Positions 44,201 to 53,581 of a stretch of DNA of 64,000 bases are shown here, piece after piece (within the stretch, counting starts at the first letter, position 1; each line of letters starts with the position of its first letter). This stretch comes from CAYFUF01 sp964394795 (GTDB lineage Bacteria > Bacillota > Clostridia > Tissierellales > Peptoniphilaceae): positions 1 to 64,000 of the forward strand of contig CAYMYX010000004.1 of assembly GCA_964394795.1 (NCBI GenBank), given 5' to 3'. The notes under the pieces are model-generated. The model saw only the letters and a list, made by a program, of their open reading frames with translations, searched no databases and was not told where the DNA came from. Made by a program: the position numbers and the translations under genes.

Positions 44201-44681
44201 TATGAGAAGCAAATTGGGCAGTTGCCAGATCCGGCCAGTATCATTGGCAGATGTGGATGCCATATATGAAATTGAGAGCAAAGTATTCTATTCCGGTTGG
44301 ACGAGAAATAACATCAGCTCCGAACTAGTTAATAACCGTAATACGGAAGGTTATATTTTGGAATGCGAAGGCAATATTATAGGTTACTACTTTGGTTGGC
44401 ACATCTGTGAGGAGTCCAGCCTGAATAATTTGGCCATCCATCCCGACGCCCAAGGATTAGGCTTAGCCTCCGTCCTCATGCGACACTTTATCAATAAAGC
44501 CCAAGAGAATAACACCAAGGAAACCTACTTGGAGGTATCAACGCTGAATAAGAAGGCAATTGCCCTCTACGAAAAGTTCGGTTTTACCATTGTTGGCTTA
44601 CGAGAAAACTACTATGAGAAAGCCCATGAAGATGCCTATATCATGAAAAGAACAGAAGGAGAGTTCATGTGTTTAATCTAG
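44181..44681 (+). CDS. rimI: Ribosomal protein S18 alanine N-acetyltransferase family (RimI)
   Basis: This GNAT acetyltransferase has IRPVSLADVDAIYEIE at the start, the acetyl-CoA loop HPDAQGLGLASVLM (RxxGxA-like) and ALYEKFGFTIVG near the end. The start is uncertain: GTG 44172, ATG 44181 and ATG 44202 are all in frame; I favour 44181, for which GGAG is 10 nt upstream. It overlaps tsaB upstream and tsaD downstream, as in most t6A clusters. Confidence 0.9.
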   Translation: MECKETDMRSKLGSCQIRPVSLADVDAIYEIESKVFYSGWTRNNISSELVNNRNTEGYILECEGNIIGYYFGWHICEESSLNNLAIHPDAQGLGLASVLMRHFINKAQENNTKETYLEVSTLNKKAIALYEKFGFTIVGLRENYYEKAHEDAYIMKRTEGEFMCLI

Positions 44682-45670
44682 CGATCGAAAGCTCCTGCGA
44701 TGAAACCAGTGTTGCGATTTTAGAGGACGGCCGCAAAGTCCTCGTCAACCTGATTTCTTCCCAGATAGATATCCATGAACAATTTGGCGGTGTCGTCCCG
44801 GAAATTGCTTCGAGAAAGCACTTGGAAGTTATCAACCATATTTTAGACAAGGCCTTCACCGAAGCGGGCTTAAGCATCGATGACATTGACCTGATTAGCG
44901 TGACCCGAGGCCCCGGTTTAGTCGGCGCCCTCTTGGTTGGCGTTTCGGCAGCCAAAGCCTTATCCTATGTGAAAAATATTCCTATCGTGGGTGTTAACCA
45001 TATGGAGGGGCACATCTGCGCCAACTTCATTGCCCACGAAAATTTAGAACCACCCTTCCTGACCCTCATTGTTTCCGGCGGCCACACCTACCTCCTTCGC
45101 GTCGATGACTATGCAGCCTATGAGGTAATCGGCAGCACGAGAGATGATGCGGCAGGCGAAAGCTTCGACAAGGTAGCCCGTATGCTAGGCCTTGGCTATC
45201 CCGGCGGACCAGCCATCCAAAAGGCAGCAACGTCCGGCGACCCGACCGCCATCGATTTTCCAAGGGCCATGCTCGAGGAAAACAACTTCGACTTCAGCTT
45301 CAGCGGCCTCAAGACTGCAGTGAGCAATTATTTGAATTCGATGAAACAAAGCGGTAAGGAGATTAATGTAAACGACGTGGCGGCTAGTTTCCAACAAGCC
45401 ATCGTCGATGTCCTAGTAGAGAAAGTAAGCCGTAGCCTGGATATCACCGGTATGAAGCAATTCAGTTTGTCCGGAGGCGTTGCAGCCAATAAACCCTTAC
45501 AGGATGCGCTACGCAATCTCTGCGAATCTAAGGGGGTTGCCTTTTACGTGCCTCCAATCGAACTTTGTACCGACAATGCAGCCATGATTGGCTCAGCCGG
45601 TTACTACCACTATATCAAGAGAGGGCCAAGCAACCTGGACTTTGCAGCAGATCCGGATCTTGGCCTATAA
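44669..45670 (+). CDS. tsaD: tRNA N6-adenosine threonylcarbamoyltransferase TsaD
   Basis: TsaD transfers the threonylcarbamoyl group to A37. The 333 residues start with FNLAIESSCDETSVA and carry the metal-binding HMEGH (111-115), TRGPGLVGALLVG and FSLSGGVAANKPL. The start is GTG (44669) with AAGGAG 7 nt upstream, inside the end of rimI. It completes the t6A operon. Confidence 0.96.
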   Translation: MFNLAIESSCDETSVAILEDGRKVLVNLISSQIDIHEQFGGVVPEIASRKHLEVINHILDKAFTEAGLSIDDIDLISVTRGPGLVGALLVGVSAAKALSYVKNIPIVGVNHMEGHICANFIAHENLEPPFLTLIVSGGHTYLLRVDDYAAYEVIGSTRDDAAGESFDKVARMLGLGYPGGPAIQKAATSGDPTAIDFPRAMLEENNFDFSFSGLKTAVSNYLNSMKQSGKEINVNDVAASFQQAIVDVLVEKVSRSLDITGMKQFSLSGGVAANKPLQDALRNLCESKGVAFYVPPIELCTDNAAMIGSAGYYHYIKRGPSNLDFAADPDLGL

Positions 45671-45710
45671 CCATAAGACGAAAGCAACAAAAAATTAGCA
45701 AGGAGCAAAT

Positions 45711-46433
45711 ATGGAAATCATCATGGATTTGCACACCCATTCCATCGCCAGTATCCATGCCTACTCAACCATTACCGAGAACGCACGTGAGGGCAAGAAG
45801 AATGGCCTGCAAATTATGGGCATGTCGGACCATGGCTACGGTATGCCAAATACGACTAACCCAGACCATTGGATGAACTTAAAGTGTCTACCCGAATACT
45901 TAGAAGGCGTTCGACTACTTAAAGGGATTGAAGCAAACATTTATAACGAAGATGGGATGATGATCGAAGAGGACGTCTTCCACCGCGTGGATTACGTCAT
46001 CGGTAGCATCCACGGCAATGCCTACGATTACTCCTCTTCGGATAGTGATAACTATACGAAGGCAACCATCAATGCCATCGAGCGGAACCCTCAGATGAAT
46101 ATTTTGGGCCACCCCGATGACTCTCGCCACCCCTTAAACTACAAGGAAGTCATCCCGGTAGCGGCAGCACATGGTGTCGCCATTGAGGTGAATAACTCTT
46201 CCCTTCGCCCTGAAAATGCGAGAAAAAACTGCGAAGCGAACATGAGGACCTACCTCCCGCTTTGCGTAAAATATAGCTGTCAGATTATTATCAATTCGGA
46301 TGCCCATATGTTGGATGCGGTCGGCAACTTCACCTTAGCAAAAAAATTACTTAACGAGCTGTGCTTTCCTGAAGAACTCCTCGTCAATACTTCATGGAAG
46401 AAGCTGGAGAACCTCTTAGGAAAGTCCTTATAG
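45711..46433 (+). CDS. PHP-domain phosphatase, YcdX-like
   Basis: The 240 residues form one PHP domain with MDLHTHS, MSDHGYGMP, GIEANIYNEDG, GSIHGNAYD, LGHPDDSRH and NSDAH. These supply the metal site of trinuclear-zinc phosphatases of the YcdX type. The physiological substrate is unknown. It lies 40 bp after tsaD, with AAGGAGC before the start, and 10 bp before pcrA. Confidence 0.87.
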   Translation: MEIIMDLHTHSIASIHAYSTITENAREGKKNGLQIMGMSDHGYGMPNTTNPDHWMNLKCLPEYLEGVRLLKGIEANIYNEDGMMIEEDVFHRVDYVIGSIHGNAYDYSSSDSDNYTKATINAIERNPQMNILGHPDDSRHPLNYKEVIPVAAAHGVAIEVNNSSLRPENARKNCEANMRTYLPLCVKYSCQIIINSDAHMLDAVGNFTLAKKLLNELCFPEELLVNTSWKKLENLLGKSL

Positions 46434-46443
46434 AGGAGGGTTA

Positions 46444-48720
46444 ATGAATCTTTCTACTTTAAATAAAGAACAAAAAGCTGCCGTCCTCTCCGAGGACGGT
46501 GCTCTATTAATATTGGCGGGAGCCGGGTCGGGGAAGACCCGCGTCCTCACCTCGAAAATTGCCTACTTGATTCAACAGGAGAAGGTCGCCCCATGGCGAA
46601 TCTTAGCCTTCACCTTTACCAACAAAGCTGCGGAAGAGATGAAAAGCAGAGTGGCCGCTGAGCTCCAACAGAGCGTCGACGCCATGTGGATAGGCACCTT
46701 TCACTCCATCTGCTCACGAATTTTAAGGCGGGACATCGACCGCCTAGGTTTCGAAAATAACTTTACTATTTATGACTCGGCTGACCAGAAGACTCTGGTC
46801 AAGCGAATCATGAAAGACCTGAATATCAACGATGAAAGCCTAACTCCAGGAGCCGCCTTAAACCGGATCTCCGATTACAAGAACAAAGGGTACACCTGGG
46901 AAGCGCTGGAGCAAGCGGCCTACTACGATCGGGACAAAGATATTGCTCATATCTACAAGCGTTACGAGACAGATAAGAAAAAGAACAACGCTTTGGATTT
47001 CGATGACCTGATCAATAAAACTATCGACCTCCTCCATGACCACCCCGATGTGGCGAAGAGGTATAAGGACCAATTTGATTACGTCTTCGTCGACGAGTAC
47101 CAAGATACGAACCACGCCCAGTACCAGTTAATTCTTGCTCTTAGCAACAAGGACAGCAATGTCACTGTGGTAGGCGATGCCGACCAGTCCATCTACGGCT
47201 GGCGGGGTGCTGACATCAACAACATCCTCAACTTTGAGAAAGACTTTCCTAATGCCAAGGTCATCAAGTTAGAGCAAAATTACCGGTCAACCCAAAAGAT
47301 CCTCAACGCAGCCAACCGCCTCATTGCCAATAATGAGAGCCGAAAGGAAAAGAACCTGTGGACCGACCGCCACGCTGGCGATGACGTCTCCTTTAAAATC
47401 CTCAACAACGAATATGAGGAAGCTCAACAGGTGGTCAACTGGATCCAACAGGAGAAGTATAAGGGGAAAAGATTCGATGAGATGGCCATCCTCTATCGAA
47501 CAAACGCCCAGTCCAGAGCCTTTGAAGAGGCCCTGATTCAGGAAGGCGTCCCTTACCGGGTCATCGGTGGGCTGAAGTTCTACGACCGAGCTGAGATTAA
47601 GGATTTGATTGCCTATATGACCCTCGCTGTCAATCCTACCGATGATGAATCCTTCCGTCGCATAGTCAATCAACCTAAGCGGGGAATCGGGGCAGTCTCT
47701 GTCGACCGCCTCCAGTCTTTGGCTGAGGCGTATGGCCTGTCATTAATCGACGCCCTTCGGGAACCGGAGATTCTCAAACTCCTACCCAAGGCTCAACGGG
47801 ATAAGTTCAAGGTGTTTACGGACCTGATGGATGGCCTGGATGAAACCAAAGATGGATCGATTTCGGCCTTTATCGAACAGATTTATACCGAATCGGGCTA
47901 CCGAAAAATGTTGGAGAGCTCTACAGCCGTGGAAGATATGACCCGGATGGAAAATGTGGATGCCTTCTTCAACGCGATTGCTCAATACGAAGAGGATGAG
48001 GAAGAGGCGAGCGCCCTCCTTTACCTCCAGAATATTTCCTTGATGAGCGATTTAGATAAAACAGAAGAGGGAAGAAGTGGAGTGAGTCTGATGACCATCC
48101 ACTCCGCCAAAGGTTTGGAGTTCCCCATCGTCTTCCTCACCGGTTTAGAGGATGGGCTTTTCCCCAGCCGCATGACCATGGAAGAGGGACAGATCGAAGA
48201 AGAGCGCCGCCTGATGTACGTTGCGGTGACTCGGGCTGAGGACAGACTCTATATGACCCAAGCCCTCCACCGCCGAGTCTTTGGTCAGACCATGAACCAA
48301 AAAACATCTCGCTTTATCGACGAATTTGAAGATACCGTGGCTTGGGAGCAACCCAAAGCGACGTATGAAGAATACCAAATGGGTGTATCTTTTGGCGACG
48401 ACTCGCCCGTGGAAACCAAGTCCTACTCCAATAAGAACTACCAGAGAAGGCAAGGTTTTGCTAATCCGGAAATTCGAGCTCAATATGACGCTCAACGGGA
48501 GCGAATGCGCCGCTTGGTGACCGAGAAGAAGGAAAAGCAGGAGGAGACCTTGAAGACGCCCCTACGAACAGGGGACAAGGTGGAGCACCGGAAGTTTGGT
48601 GTGGGTACCGTCGTCTCCGTGACAGCCAATGAAAGTGGTGACGAGTTGGTAGTTGCCTTCGACAGCAAGGGCTTAAAGAGATTAAACGGAGCGATTGCTC
48701 CCTTGAAAAAAATAAACTAG
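46444..48720 (+). CDS. pcrA: ATP-dependent DNA helicase PcrA/UvrD
   Basis: This superfamily 1A 3'-5' helicase acts in nucleotide-excision repair and in removing RecA and stalled complexes. The 758 residues have Walker A AGAGSGKT (25-32), FTNKAAEEM, DEYQDTN, QNYRSTQ and VAVTRAEDRLYM. A C-terminal Tudor-like segment (VEHRKFGVGTVVSV) binds RNA polymerase in PcrA. It is upstream of ligA, the usual arrangement, with GGAGGG before the ATG. Confidence 0.97.
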   Translation: MNLSTLNKEQKAAVLSEDGALLILAGAGSGKTRVLTSKIAYLIQQEKVAPWRILAFTFTNKAAEEMKSRVAAELQQSVDAMWIGTFHSICSRILRRDIDRLGFENNFTIYDSADQKTLVKRIMKDLNINDESLTPGAALNRISDYKNKGYTWEALEQAAYYDRDKDIAHIYKRYETDKKKNNALDFDDLINKTIDLLHDHPDVAKRYKDQFDYVFVDEYQDTNHAQYQLILALSNKDSNVTVVGDADQSIYGWRGADINNILNFEKDFPNAKVIKLEQNYRSTQKILNAANRLIANNESRKEKNLWTDRHAGDDVSFKILNNEYEEAQQVVNWIQQEKYKGKRFDEMAILYRTNAQSRAFEEALIQEGVPYRVIGGLKFYDRAEIKDLIAYMTLAVNPTDDESFRRIVNQPKRGIGAVSVDRLQSLAEAYGLSLIDALREPEILKLLPKAQRDKFKVFTDLMDGLDETKDGSISAFIEQIYTESGYRKMLESSTAVEDMTRMENVDAFFNAIAQYEEDEEEASALLYLQNISLMSDLDKTEEGRSGVSLMTIHSAKGLEFPIVFLTGLEDGLFPSRMTMEEGQIEEERRLMYVAVTRAEDRLYMTQALHRRVFGQTMNQKTSRFIDEFEDTVAWEQPKATYEEYQMGVSFGDDSPVETKSYSNKNYQRRQGFANPEIRAQYDAQRERMRRLVTEKKEKQEETLKTPLRTGDKVEHRKFGVGTVVSVTANESGDELVVAFDSKGLKRLNGAIAPLKKIN

Positions 48721-48769
48721 GCGGCCGGCTCCTGATTGCCCGCTGCCTGTAGATAGGAAGAGGGCTTGT

Positions 48770-50785
48770 ATGGATAAGACCATTCGCATGCGACAACTCA
48801 TCGATGAACTGAATCGCTTAAACTATCGGTATTACACATTAGACGAACCCCTAGTTTCGGATATCGAATACGATACCTTATACGATGAACTGGTTGCCTT
48901 GGAAAAAGAGACGGGTGAGATTGCGGAAGATTCCCCAACTCAACGGGTTGGCGGCGAAATCTTAACGGCTTTTGACCAGTACGCCCATCGAAACCCTCTG
49001 TACTCCTTGGACAAGAGCCGGTCGGAAGAAGAAGTTCATGCATGGGCAAATCGGGCCTTGCGCCTCGTCGAAGACTTTAATCAAGACAATCCGGACAAAC
49101 CGCTTCCACCGATCAGCTTCGTCTGTGAGTTAAAGTTTGACGGTCTGAGCCTCAACCTAACCTATGAAAACGGAAGGCTGACCAAGGCGGCAACCCGAGG
49201 TAACGGGGTCGTCGGAGAAGATGTCACCGCCCAGGTGAAGACCATCCGGTCTATCCCCATAACCATTCCTTACCAAGGTGTCCTTGAGGTACAAGGGGAA
49301 GCCTTGATGCCTTTAAGCGCCCTAGCGACTTACAACGAAACCCATGAGATTCCGCTTAAGAATGCCAGGAATGCAGCAGCGGGGGCAATCCGAAATCTAG
49401 ACCCCGCTATCACCGGCGAGCGCCACTTGGACTGCTATCTTTACAATGTCGGCTACACCGAAGAGGATTTGTACTCAACTCACATGGCCATGTTAGACTT
49501 TCTCAAAGAAAACCGCTTCAAGGTTCACCCATTCGTCCGCGAGAGCAAAACCGTGGCCGAGATTATGGACGTTCTCCATGAAGTGGATCAACTGCGCCAT
49601 GACCTAGACCTTCTCACCGATGGAGTTGTTATCAAAATCAACGACCTGAGAACTCGGGAAGTCTTAGGCTTCACCGCCAAGTTCCCCCGCTGGGCCCTCG
49701 CCTACAAGTTCGAAGCCGACGAAGTAACAACCATCCTTCGCGACGTCGAATGGAATGTGGGCAGAACAGGCAAGGTCACACCTACGGCCATCCTCGATCC
49801 CGTCGACATCGCCGGTGCAACCATTTCTCGCGCAACCCTGAATAATTATGACGATATCTTGCGTAAGGGGGTAGAAATTGGTGGCAGGGTTCTTTTACGT
49901 AGGTCCAATGAAGTCATCCCCGAAATTTTGGGGGCCATAGACGACGAAACCCTCGAAACACAGACCATCCCAAAGCCAACCCATTGCCCATCTTGCGACA
50001 CGGATTTGGTCTACGCCAATGTCCACATCTATTGCCCTAACTCCTTATCCTGCTTGCCTCAACTTAATGCAAGATTAGTCCATTACGCATCTCGAGATGC
50101 CATGGACATCGAAGGACTATCCGAAAAGACCCTCAGTAAGTTGATTGCTCAAGGGCTACGTGAAATGGCGGACCTTTACCGCTTGCAACCCGAAGACTTG
50201 TTAGCCATTGAAGGTTTTAAAGAAAAGAAGACGAATAATTTGTTGGAGGCAATCGCAAAGTCCAAGGAGACCGACCTTGCTTCCTTCATCTATGCAATAG
50301 GCATACCCGAAGTGGGCAAAACCACGGCAAGGGATTTAGCGGAATCCTTTGGTTCCTTCCAAGCTTTAAGGGAAGCCAAAGCTGAAGACCTGGTTCAGAT
50401 CCCGGACATCGGTGGCATTACCGCAACCAATATCGTGGACTTTTTCCACGATGAGCATATCATTTCGGCGATCGACCACCTACTCGAGCAGGGGATCCAT
50501 ATCGAAGAGCCCGAAGTTCTACAGCCCGAAGATCTAGCCGACTTGCCTTTAGCAGACAAGAAAGTCGTCGTTACGGGTTCCATCGAAAATTATAACCGCG
50601 ATGAAATTGAAGAGGCGATTCGTAAGCTTGGCGGTAAAGCCCAGTCTTCCGTATCCAAGCAAACGGACCTAGTTCTTGCCGGCGAGAAGGCAGGATCCAA
50701 GCGTCAAAAGGCGATTGACCTCGGCATCGAACTCATTGAAGGCGATGCACTGGACCAATGGTTAAATCAGTATCTCGGCAGCTAA
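48770..50785 (+). CDS. ligA: NAD-dependent DNA ligase
   Basis: The 671 residues are full length. The nucleotidyl-accepting lysine is in ELKFDG near residue 122. SLDKSRSEEEV, the zinc finger CPSCDTDL...CPNSLSC, helix-hairpin-helix repeats (residues 460-570) and a BRCT domain (590-671, DKKVVVTGSIENYNRDEI) follow in order. LigA seals nicks in replication and repair and is essential in bacteria. The next gene begins 9 bp after it. Confidence 0.97.
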   Translation: MDKTIRMRQLIDELNRLNYRYYTLDEPLVSDIEYDTLYDELVALEKETGEIAEDSPTQRVGGEILTAFDQYAHRNPLYSLDKSRSEEEVHAWANRALRLVEDFNQDNPDKPLPPISFVCELKFDGLSLNLTYENGRLTKAATRGNGVVGEDVTAQVKTIRSIPITIPYQGVLEVQGEALMPLSALATYNETHEIPLKNARNAAAGAIRNLDPAITGERHLDCYLYNVGYTEEDLYSTHMAMLDFLKENRFKVHPFVRESKTVAEIMDVLHEVDQLRHDLDLLTDGVVIKINDLRTREVLGFTAKFPRWALAYKFEADEVTTILRDVEWNVGRTGKVTPTAILDPVDIAGATISRATLNNYDDILRKGVEIGGRVLLRRSNEVIPEILGAIDDETLETQTIPKPTHCPSCDTDLVYANVHIYCPNSLSCLPQLNARLVHYASRDAMDIEGLSEKTLSKLIAQGLREMADLYRLQPEDLLAIEGFKEKKTNNLLEAIAKSKETDLASFIYAIGIPEVGKTTARDLAESFGSFQALREAKAEDLVQIPDIGGITATNIVDFFHDEHIISAIDHLLEQGIHIEEPEVLQPEDLADLPLADKKVVVTGSIENYNRDEIEEAIRKLGGKAQSSVSKQTDLVLAGEKAGSKRQKAIDLGIELIEGDALDQWLNQYLGS

Positions 50786-50794
50786 GGGGGAAAG

Positions 50795-51427
50795 ATGACC
50801 CAAAACAAGAAGACGATTATCCTCTCCACGGATAATGTGAATAAGCTAAAAGAATTGGAAGCCTTAATCTCTACGGACGAATTTGAGGTAAAGACCAAGG
50901 CGGATTTTGAATTAACCGATTTTGCCGTTGAAGAAACAGGTCAAACTCTTGAAGAAAATGCAGCCTTAAAAGTGGAAGGGCTGGTTCAAAAGTTGGAAGA
51001 TGAAGGTGTCGACCTATCAAAAGCTTACGTCCTTTCGGACGACACCGGTCTCTTCGTCGATATCTTGAATGGGAAACCCGGCGTCTACTCCAGCCGCTAT
51101 GCGGGACTTCATGCCAGTGACGCTGATAATGTAGACAAACTACTTGACGCTATTTCTGCATTTCCACAAGAAGAGCGAACAGCCCATTTTTCCACCGTCA
51201 TCTGCTACTACCACCAAGGACAGCTCAATTACGTGGAAGGTCGCCTTGATGGTATACTTATGAACGAGAGACGAGGCAGTGAAGGTTTCGGTTACGACCC
51301 CATTTTTTACCTACCAGACCGAGAAAAAACCTTAGCCCAACTTCCCAAGGAAGAGAAAAATAAGATTTCCCACCGGGCGTTAGCCTATGAAGCATTCCTG
51401 GAAAGGTTGCATCAGCATGAAAACTAG
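50795..51427 (+). CDS. rdgB: XTP/dITP pyrophosphatase (RdgB/HAM1)
   Basis: This house-cleaning enzyme removes XTP, ITP and dITP from the nucleotide pool. STDNVNKLKELEAL near the start gives the substrate-binding T-x-N-x-x-K-x-x-E motif, and VLSDDTGLFVDILNGKPGVYSSRYAG plus GSEGFGYDPIFYLP are typical. The 210 residues are complete. It overlaps the following phosphodiesterase gene, and the pairing rdgB-yfcE/mdsA is known in Bacillota (ysnA-ysnB). Confidence 0.95.
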   Translation: MTQNKKTIILSTDNVNKLKELEALISTDEFEVKTKADFELTDFAVEETGQTLEENAALKVEGLVQKLEDEGVDLSKAYVLSDDTGLFVDILNGKPGVYSSRYAGLHASDADNVDKLLDAISAFPQEERTAHFSTVICYYHQGQLNYVEGRLDGILMNERRGSEGFGYDPIFYLPDREKTLAQLPKEEKNKISHRALAYEAFLERLHQHEN

Positions 51428-51905
51428 AGTACTCATTTTTTCGGACACTCACACCGATGTAGCAGGGATGGAGCGAGTGATCAATGAATCAAAAGGGATA
51501 GATATCATTTTGCATTTGGGGGACCACGCCAGGGACGCCAAACGCCTCAGTATGCTCACGCAGAGAAACATCCTTGCCGTTTTGGGAAATAATGATCGTT
51601 TTGATGAAGATGCTCCTGAGGAGAGGGTGGTTGAGGTAAATGGATTTAACATCTATATGACCCACGGTCACCTTGTTTCAGCCTCTAATCGCCTCGAAGA
51701 CCTGACCAAGTTTGCCAAAGAAAAGGGCTGTTCGATTGCCTTGTTCGGCCACTCCCACGTCTTCGAGAGTGGAATCAGGAACGGTGTCTTGTACTTAAAT
51801 CCTGGCGCGGTTTTTCGTCCACGAGGCGACGGGATCAAAAGCTATGCCATCCTCACTTTGGAAGAGGGGAAAGCTCCTTTGGTCGAGAGGAAGAGACTGA
51901 GTTAA
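51417..51905 (+). CDS. YfcE/MJ0936 family metallophosphodiesterase
   Basis: The calcineurin-like metal motifs FSDTHTD, LGDHARD, GNNDRFD, THGH and GHSHV appear in order. I chose the ATG at 51417, which gives the family start MKTRVLIFSDTH and overlaps rdgB by 11 bp; an in-frame ATG at 51387 lies deep in rdgB. The protein has 162 residues. The natural substrate is not known; relatives cleave phosphodiesters in vitro. It corresponds to ysnB beside ysnA in Bacillus. Confidence 0.9.
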   Translation: MKTRVLIFSDTHTDVAGMERVINESKGIDIILHLGDHARDAKRLSMLTQRNILAVLGNNDRFDEDAPEERVVEVNGFNIYMTHGHLVSASNRLEDLTKFAKEKGCSIALFGHSHVFESGIRNGVLYLNPGAVFRPRGDGIKSYAILTLEEGKAPLVERKRLS

Positions 51906-52011
51906 CGGCATCGACTATTAGATGCTTAGAGAAGCAATAACACTTGGAGTAGCTATGGAGTGTTGCATTAGAAGTTGCAATCCGCAAGAAAGAGACCGAG
52001 TTAAAGATTAT

Positions 52012-52040
52012 TTGACATGTTGAAGTCCTTCATGTAGAAT
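52012..52040 (+). promoter_or_regulatory. Promoter of the tRNA-His/tRNA-Leu operon
   Basis: TTGACA (52012-52017), a 17-nt spacer and TAGAAT (52035-52040) lie about 23 bp before tRNA-His, as expected for a stable RNA promoter. Confidence 0.8.
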
Positions 52041-52062
52041 ACTATGGTATCTCAATAAGGAT

Positions 52063-52137
52063 GGTGGGTGTGGCCTAGTTGGTTAGGGCGCCAGATTGTG
52101 GCTCTGGAGATCGAGGGTTCGAATCCCTTCATCCACC
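52063..52137 (+). tRNA. trnH: tRNA-His (GTG anticodon)
   Basis: Acceptor GTGGGTG (52064-52070) pairs with CATCCAC (52130-52136). G at 52063 can pair with C at 52137, the extra G-1:C73 pair unique to tRNA-His. The anticodon stem CCAGA/TCTGG encloses GTG (52098-52100), and the T arm has GTTCGAATC. The full CCA end is not encoded beyond C73 plus CA. Confidence 0.95.
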
Positions 52138-52143
52138 CATTTT

Positions 52144-52225
52144 GCGGGAATGGCGGAATTGGCAGACGCACTAGACTTAGGATCTAGCGCCGCGAGGCGT
52201 GGGGGTTCGACTCCCTTTTCCCGCA
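52144..52225 (+). tRNA. trnL: tRNA-Leu (TAG anticodon)
   Basis: Acceptor GCGGGAA (52144-52150) pairs with TTCCCGC (52218-52224), discriminator A. The anticodon stem CTAGA/TCTAG encloses TAG (52178-52180), reading CUN codons. A long variable arm (CGCCGCGAGGCG) marks it as class II. CCA is not encoded. Confidence 0.95.
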
Positions 52226-52227
52226 TT

Positions 52228-52266
52228 AAAAAACGCTTAGCATGATTTCATGCTAGGCGTTTTTTT
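52228..52266. terminator. Bidirectional terminator between tRNA operon and pepT
   Basis: An 11-bp stem (52234-52244 with 52249-52259, one T-G wobble) has the loop ATTT, six As before and seven Ts after, so it serves both strands. Confidence 0.9.
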
Positions 52267-52270
52267 GTAC

Positions 52271-53479
52271 CTATTTTGCAAAGGACTCAACGATCTTCAC
52301 AATTACCTCTACCGCCTTATCCATCCACGAAACAACCGCTAACTCATAAGCACCATGATGGTTCGTCGATCCGGTGAAAATATTTGGACAGGGCAAACCC
52401 ATGTAGGAAAGTTGGGATCCGTCGGTACCGCCTCGTATCGGTTGGATAAGTGGCTCGATACCAAGGTCTTCCATTGCCTTCGCTGCAGCGTCCACCAGTT
52501 CCATGTGGTCCTTGATGATGTCGGCCATGTTATAGTAGGAATCCTCGATGGTCAAGGTGAAACGGTCACCGTGTTTTTTTACCATGAAGTCCACAATATC
52601 TCTCATTAGTTCTTTCTTTGCATCGAACTTTTCTTTGTCGTGGTCACGGATGATGTAGGAGATATCCGCCTCTGCGACGCCGCCGTGAATGTCTGTCATC
52701 ATGAAAAAGCCTTCGTAGCCTTCGGTCAGCTCTGGGCGTTGGCCGACGGGGAGCATTGCATTGAGTTCCATGGCCAACTGACCGGCATGGACCATCTTGT
52801 TTTTAGCGGTTCCGGGGTGGATGGATTCGCCCTTGATGTGAATCTTTGCAGCTGCGGCATTGAAGCTTTCGTATTCCAATTCGCCTAAGACACCGCCGTC
52901 GATGGTGTAGGCAAAGTCAGCGCCAAACTGTTCGACGTTGAAGAGCTTAGGACCACGACCGATTTCCTCATCTGGCGTAAAACCTACTCGTATTTTGCCG
53001 TGGGGAATCTCGGGGTGGTCCTGAAGATATTCGATGGCAGACAGAATATTGGCGATGCCAGCCTTATTATCCGCACCAAGCAGGGAGTCTCCTTGGGTAA
53101 CGACCAACTTCTCACCTACCAGCTCTTCGAGGAGAGGGAACTTGCTCACTTTCATGGTGACGTCGTTACCCAATTCGATGTCGCCTCCTTGGTAGTCGAG
53201 GACTTGGGCATCGCAAGCGCCGGGCATTTCCAGAGCGGTGTCCACGTGGGCTAAAAAGCCAATCACGGGGACGTCTTTGTCCACATTGGCGGGGAGGCTA
53301 CCGAAGAGGTAGCCGTTATCATCGAGGGTGATTTCTTCAAGGGACAAGGCCTCCATTTCTTCCTTTAGGAGCTTTAGGAGCTCCCATTGGCCGGGACTGG
53401 AGGGGCAGGCTTCGTTGGATTCATCAGCCTTGGTATCTATCTTGGCGTAGCGTATCAGTTTTTTGTATGCAGCTTCCAT
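52271..53479 (-). CDS. pepT: Peptidase T (tripeptidase)
   Basis: PepT is a di-zinc M20 aminopeptidase that removes the N-terminal residue from tripeptides. The 402 residues have GFLAHVDTA with a metal ligand and catalytic Asp, GADNKAGIANI, TPDEEIGRG with the catalytic Glu pair, and RGGTDGSQLSYMGLPCPNIFTG near the end. It converges on the tRNA operon. The gene is transcribed singly; an upstream terminator separates it from the nitroreductase gene. Confidence 0.95.
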   Translation of the reverse strand: MEAAYKKLIRYAKIDTKADESNEACPSSPGQWELLKLLKEEMEALSLEEITLDDNGYLFGSLPANVDKDVPVIGFLAHVDTALEMPGACDAQVLDYQGGDIELGNDVTMKVSKFPLLEELVGEKLVVTQGDSLLGADNKAGIANILSAIEYLQDHPEIPHGKIRVGFTPDEEIGRGPKLFNVEQFGADFAYTIDGGVLGELEYESFNAAAAKIHIKGESIHPGTAKNKMVHAGQLAMELNAMLPVGQRPELTEGYEGFFMMTDIHGGVAEADISYIIRDHDKEKFDAKKELMRDIVDFMVKKHGDRFTLTIEDSYYNMADIIKDHMELVDAAAKAMEDLGIEPLIQPIRGGTDGSQLSYMGLPCPNIFTGSTNHHGAYELAVVSWMDKAVEVIVKIVESFAK

Positions 53480-53533
53480 AGTTCTTCCCTTCTATTCTCA
53501 TATTTTTCTGTTTACTCAACTTGATTATAATAT

Positions 53534-53567
53534 AAAAAGTTCAGCCCAGTTGTAACCAGGCTGAACT
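53534..53567 (-). terminator. Terminator after nitroreductase gene
   Basis: A 13-bp stem (53538-53550 with 53555-53567, two G-U pairs) encloses TGTA and is followed on the minus strand by five Ts. Confidence 0.85.
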
Positions 53568-53581
53568 TGGAACGCTATTAA

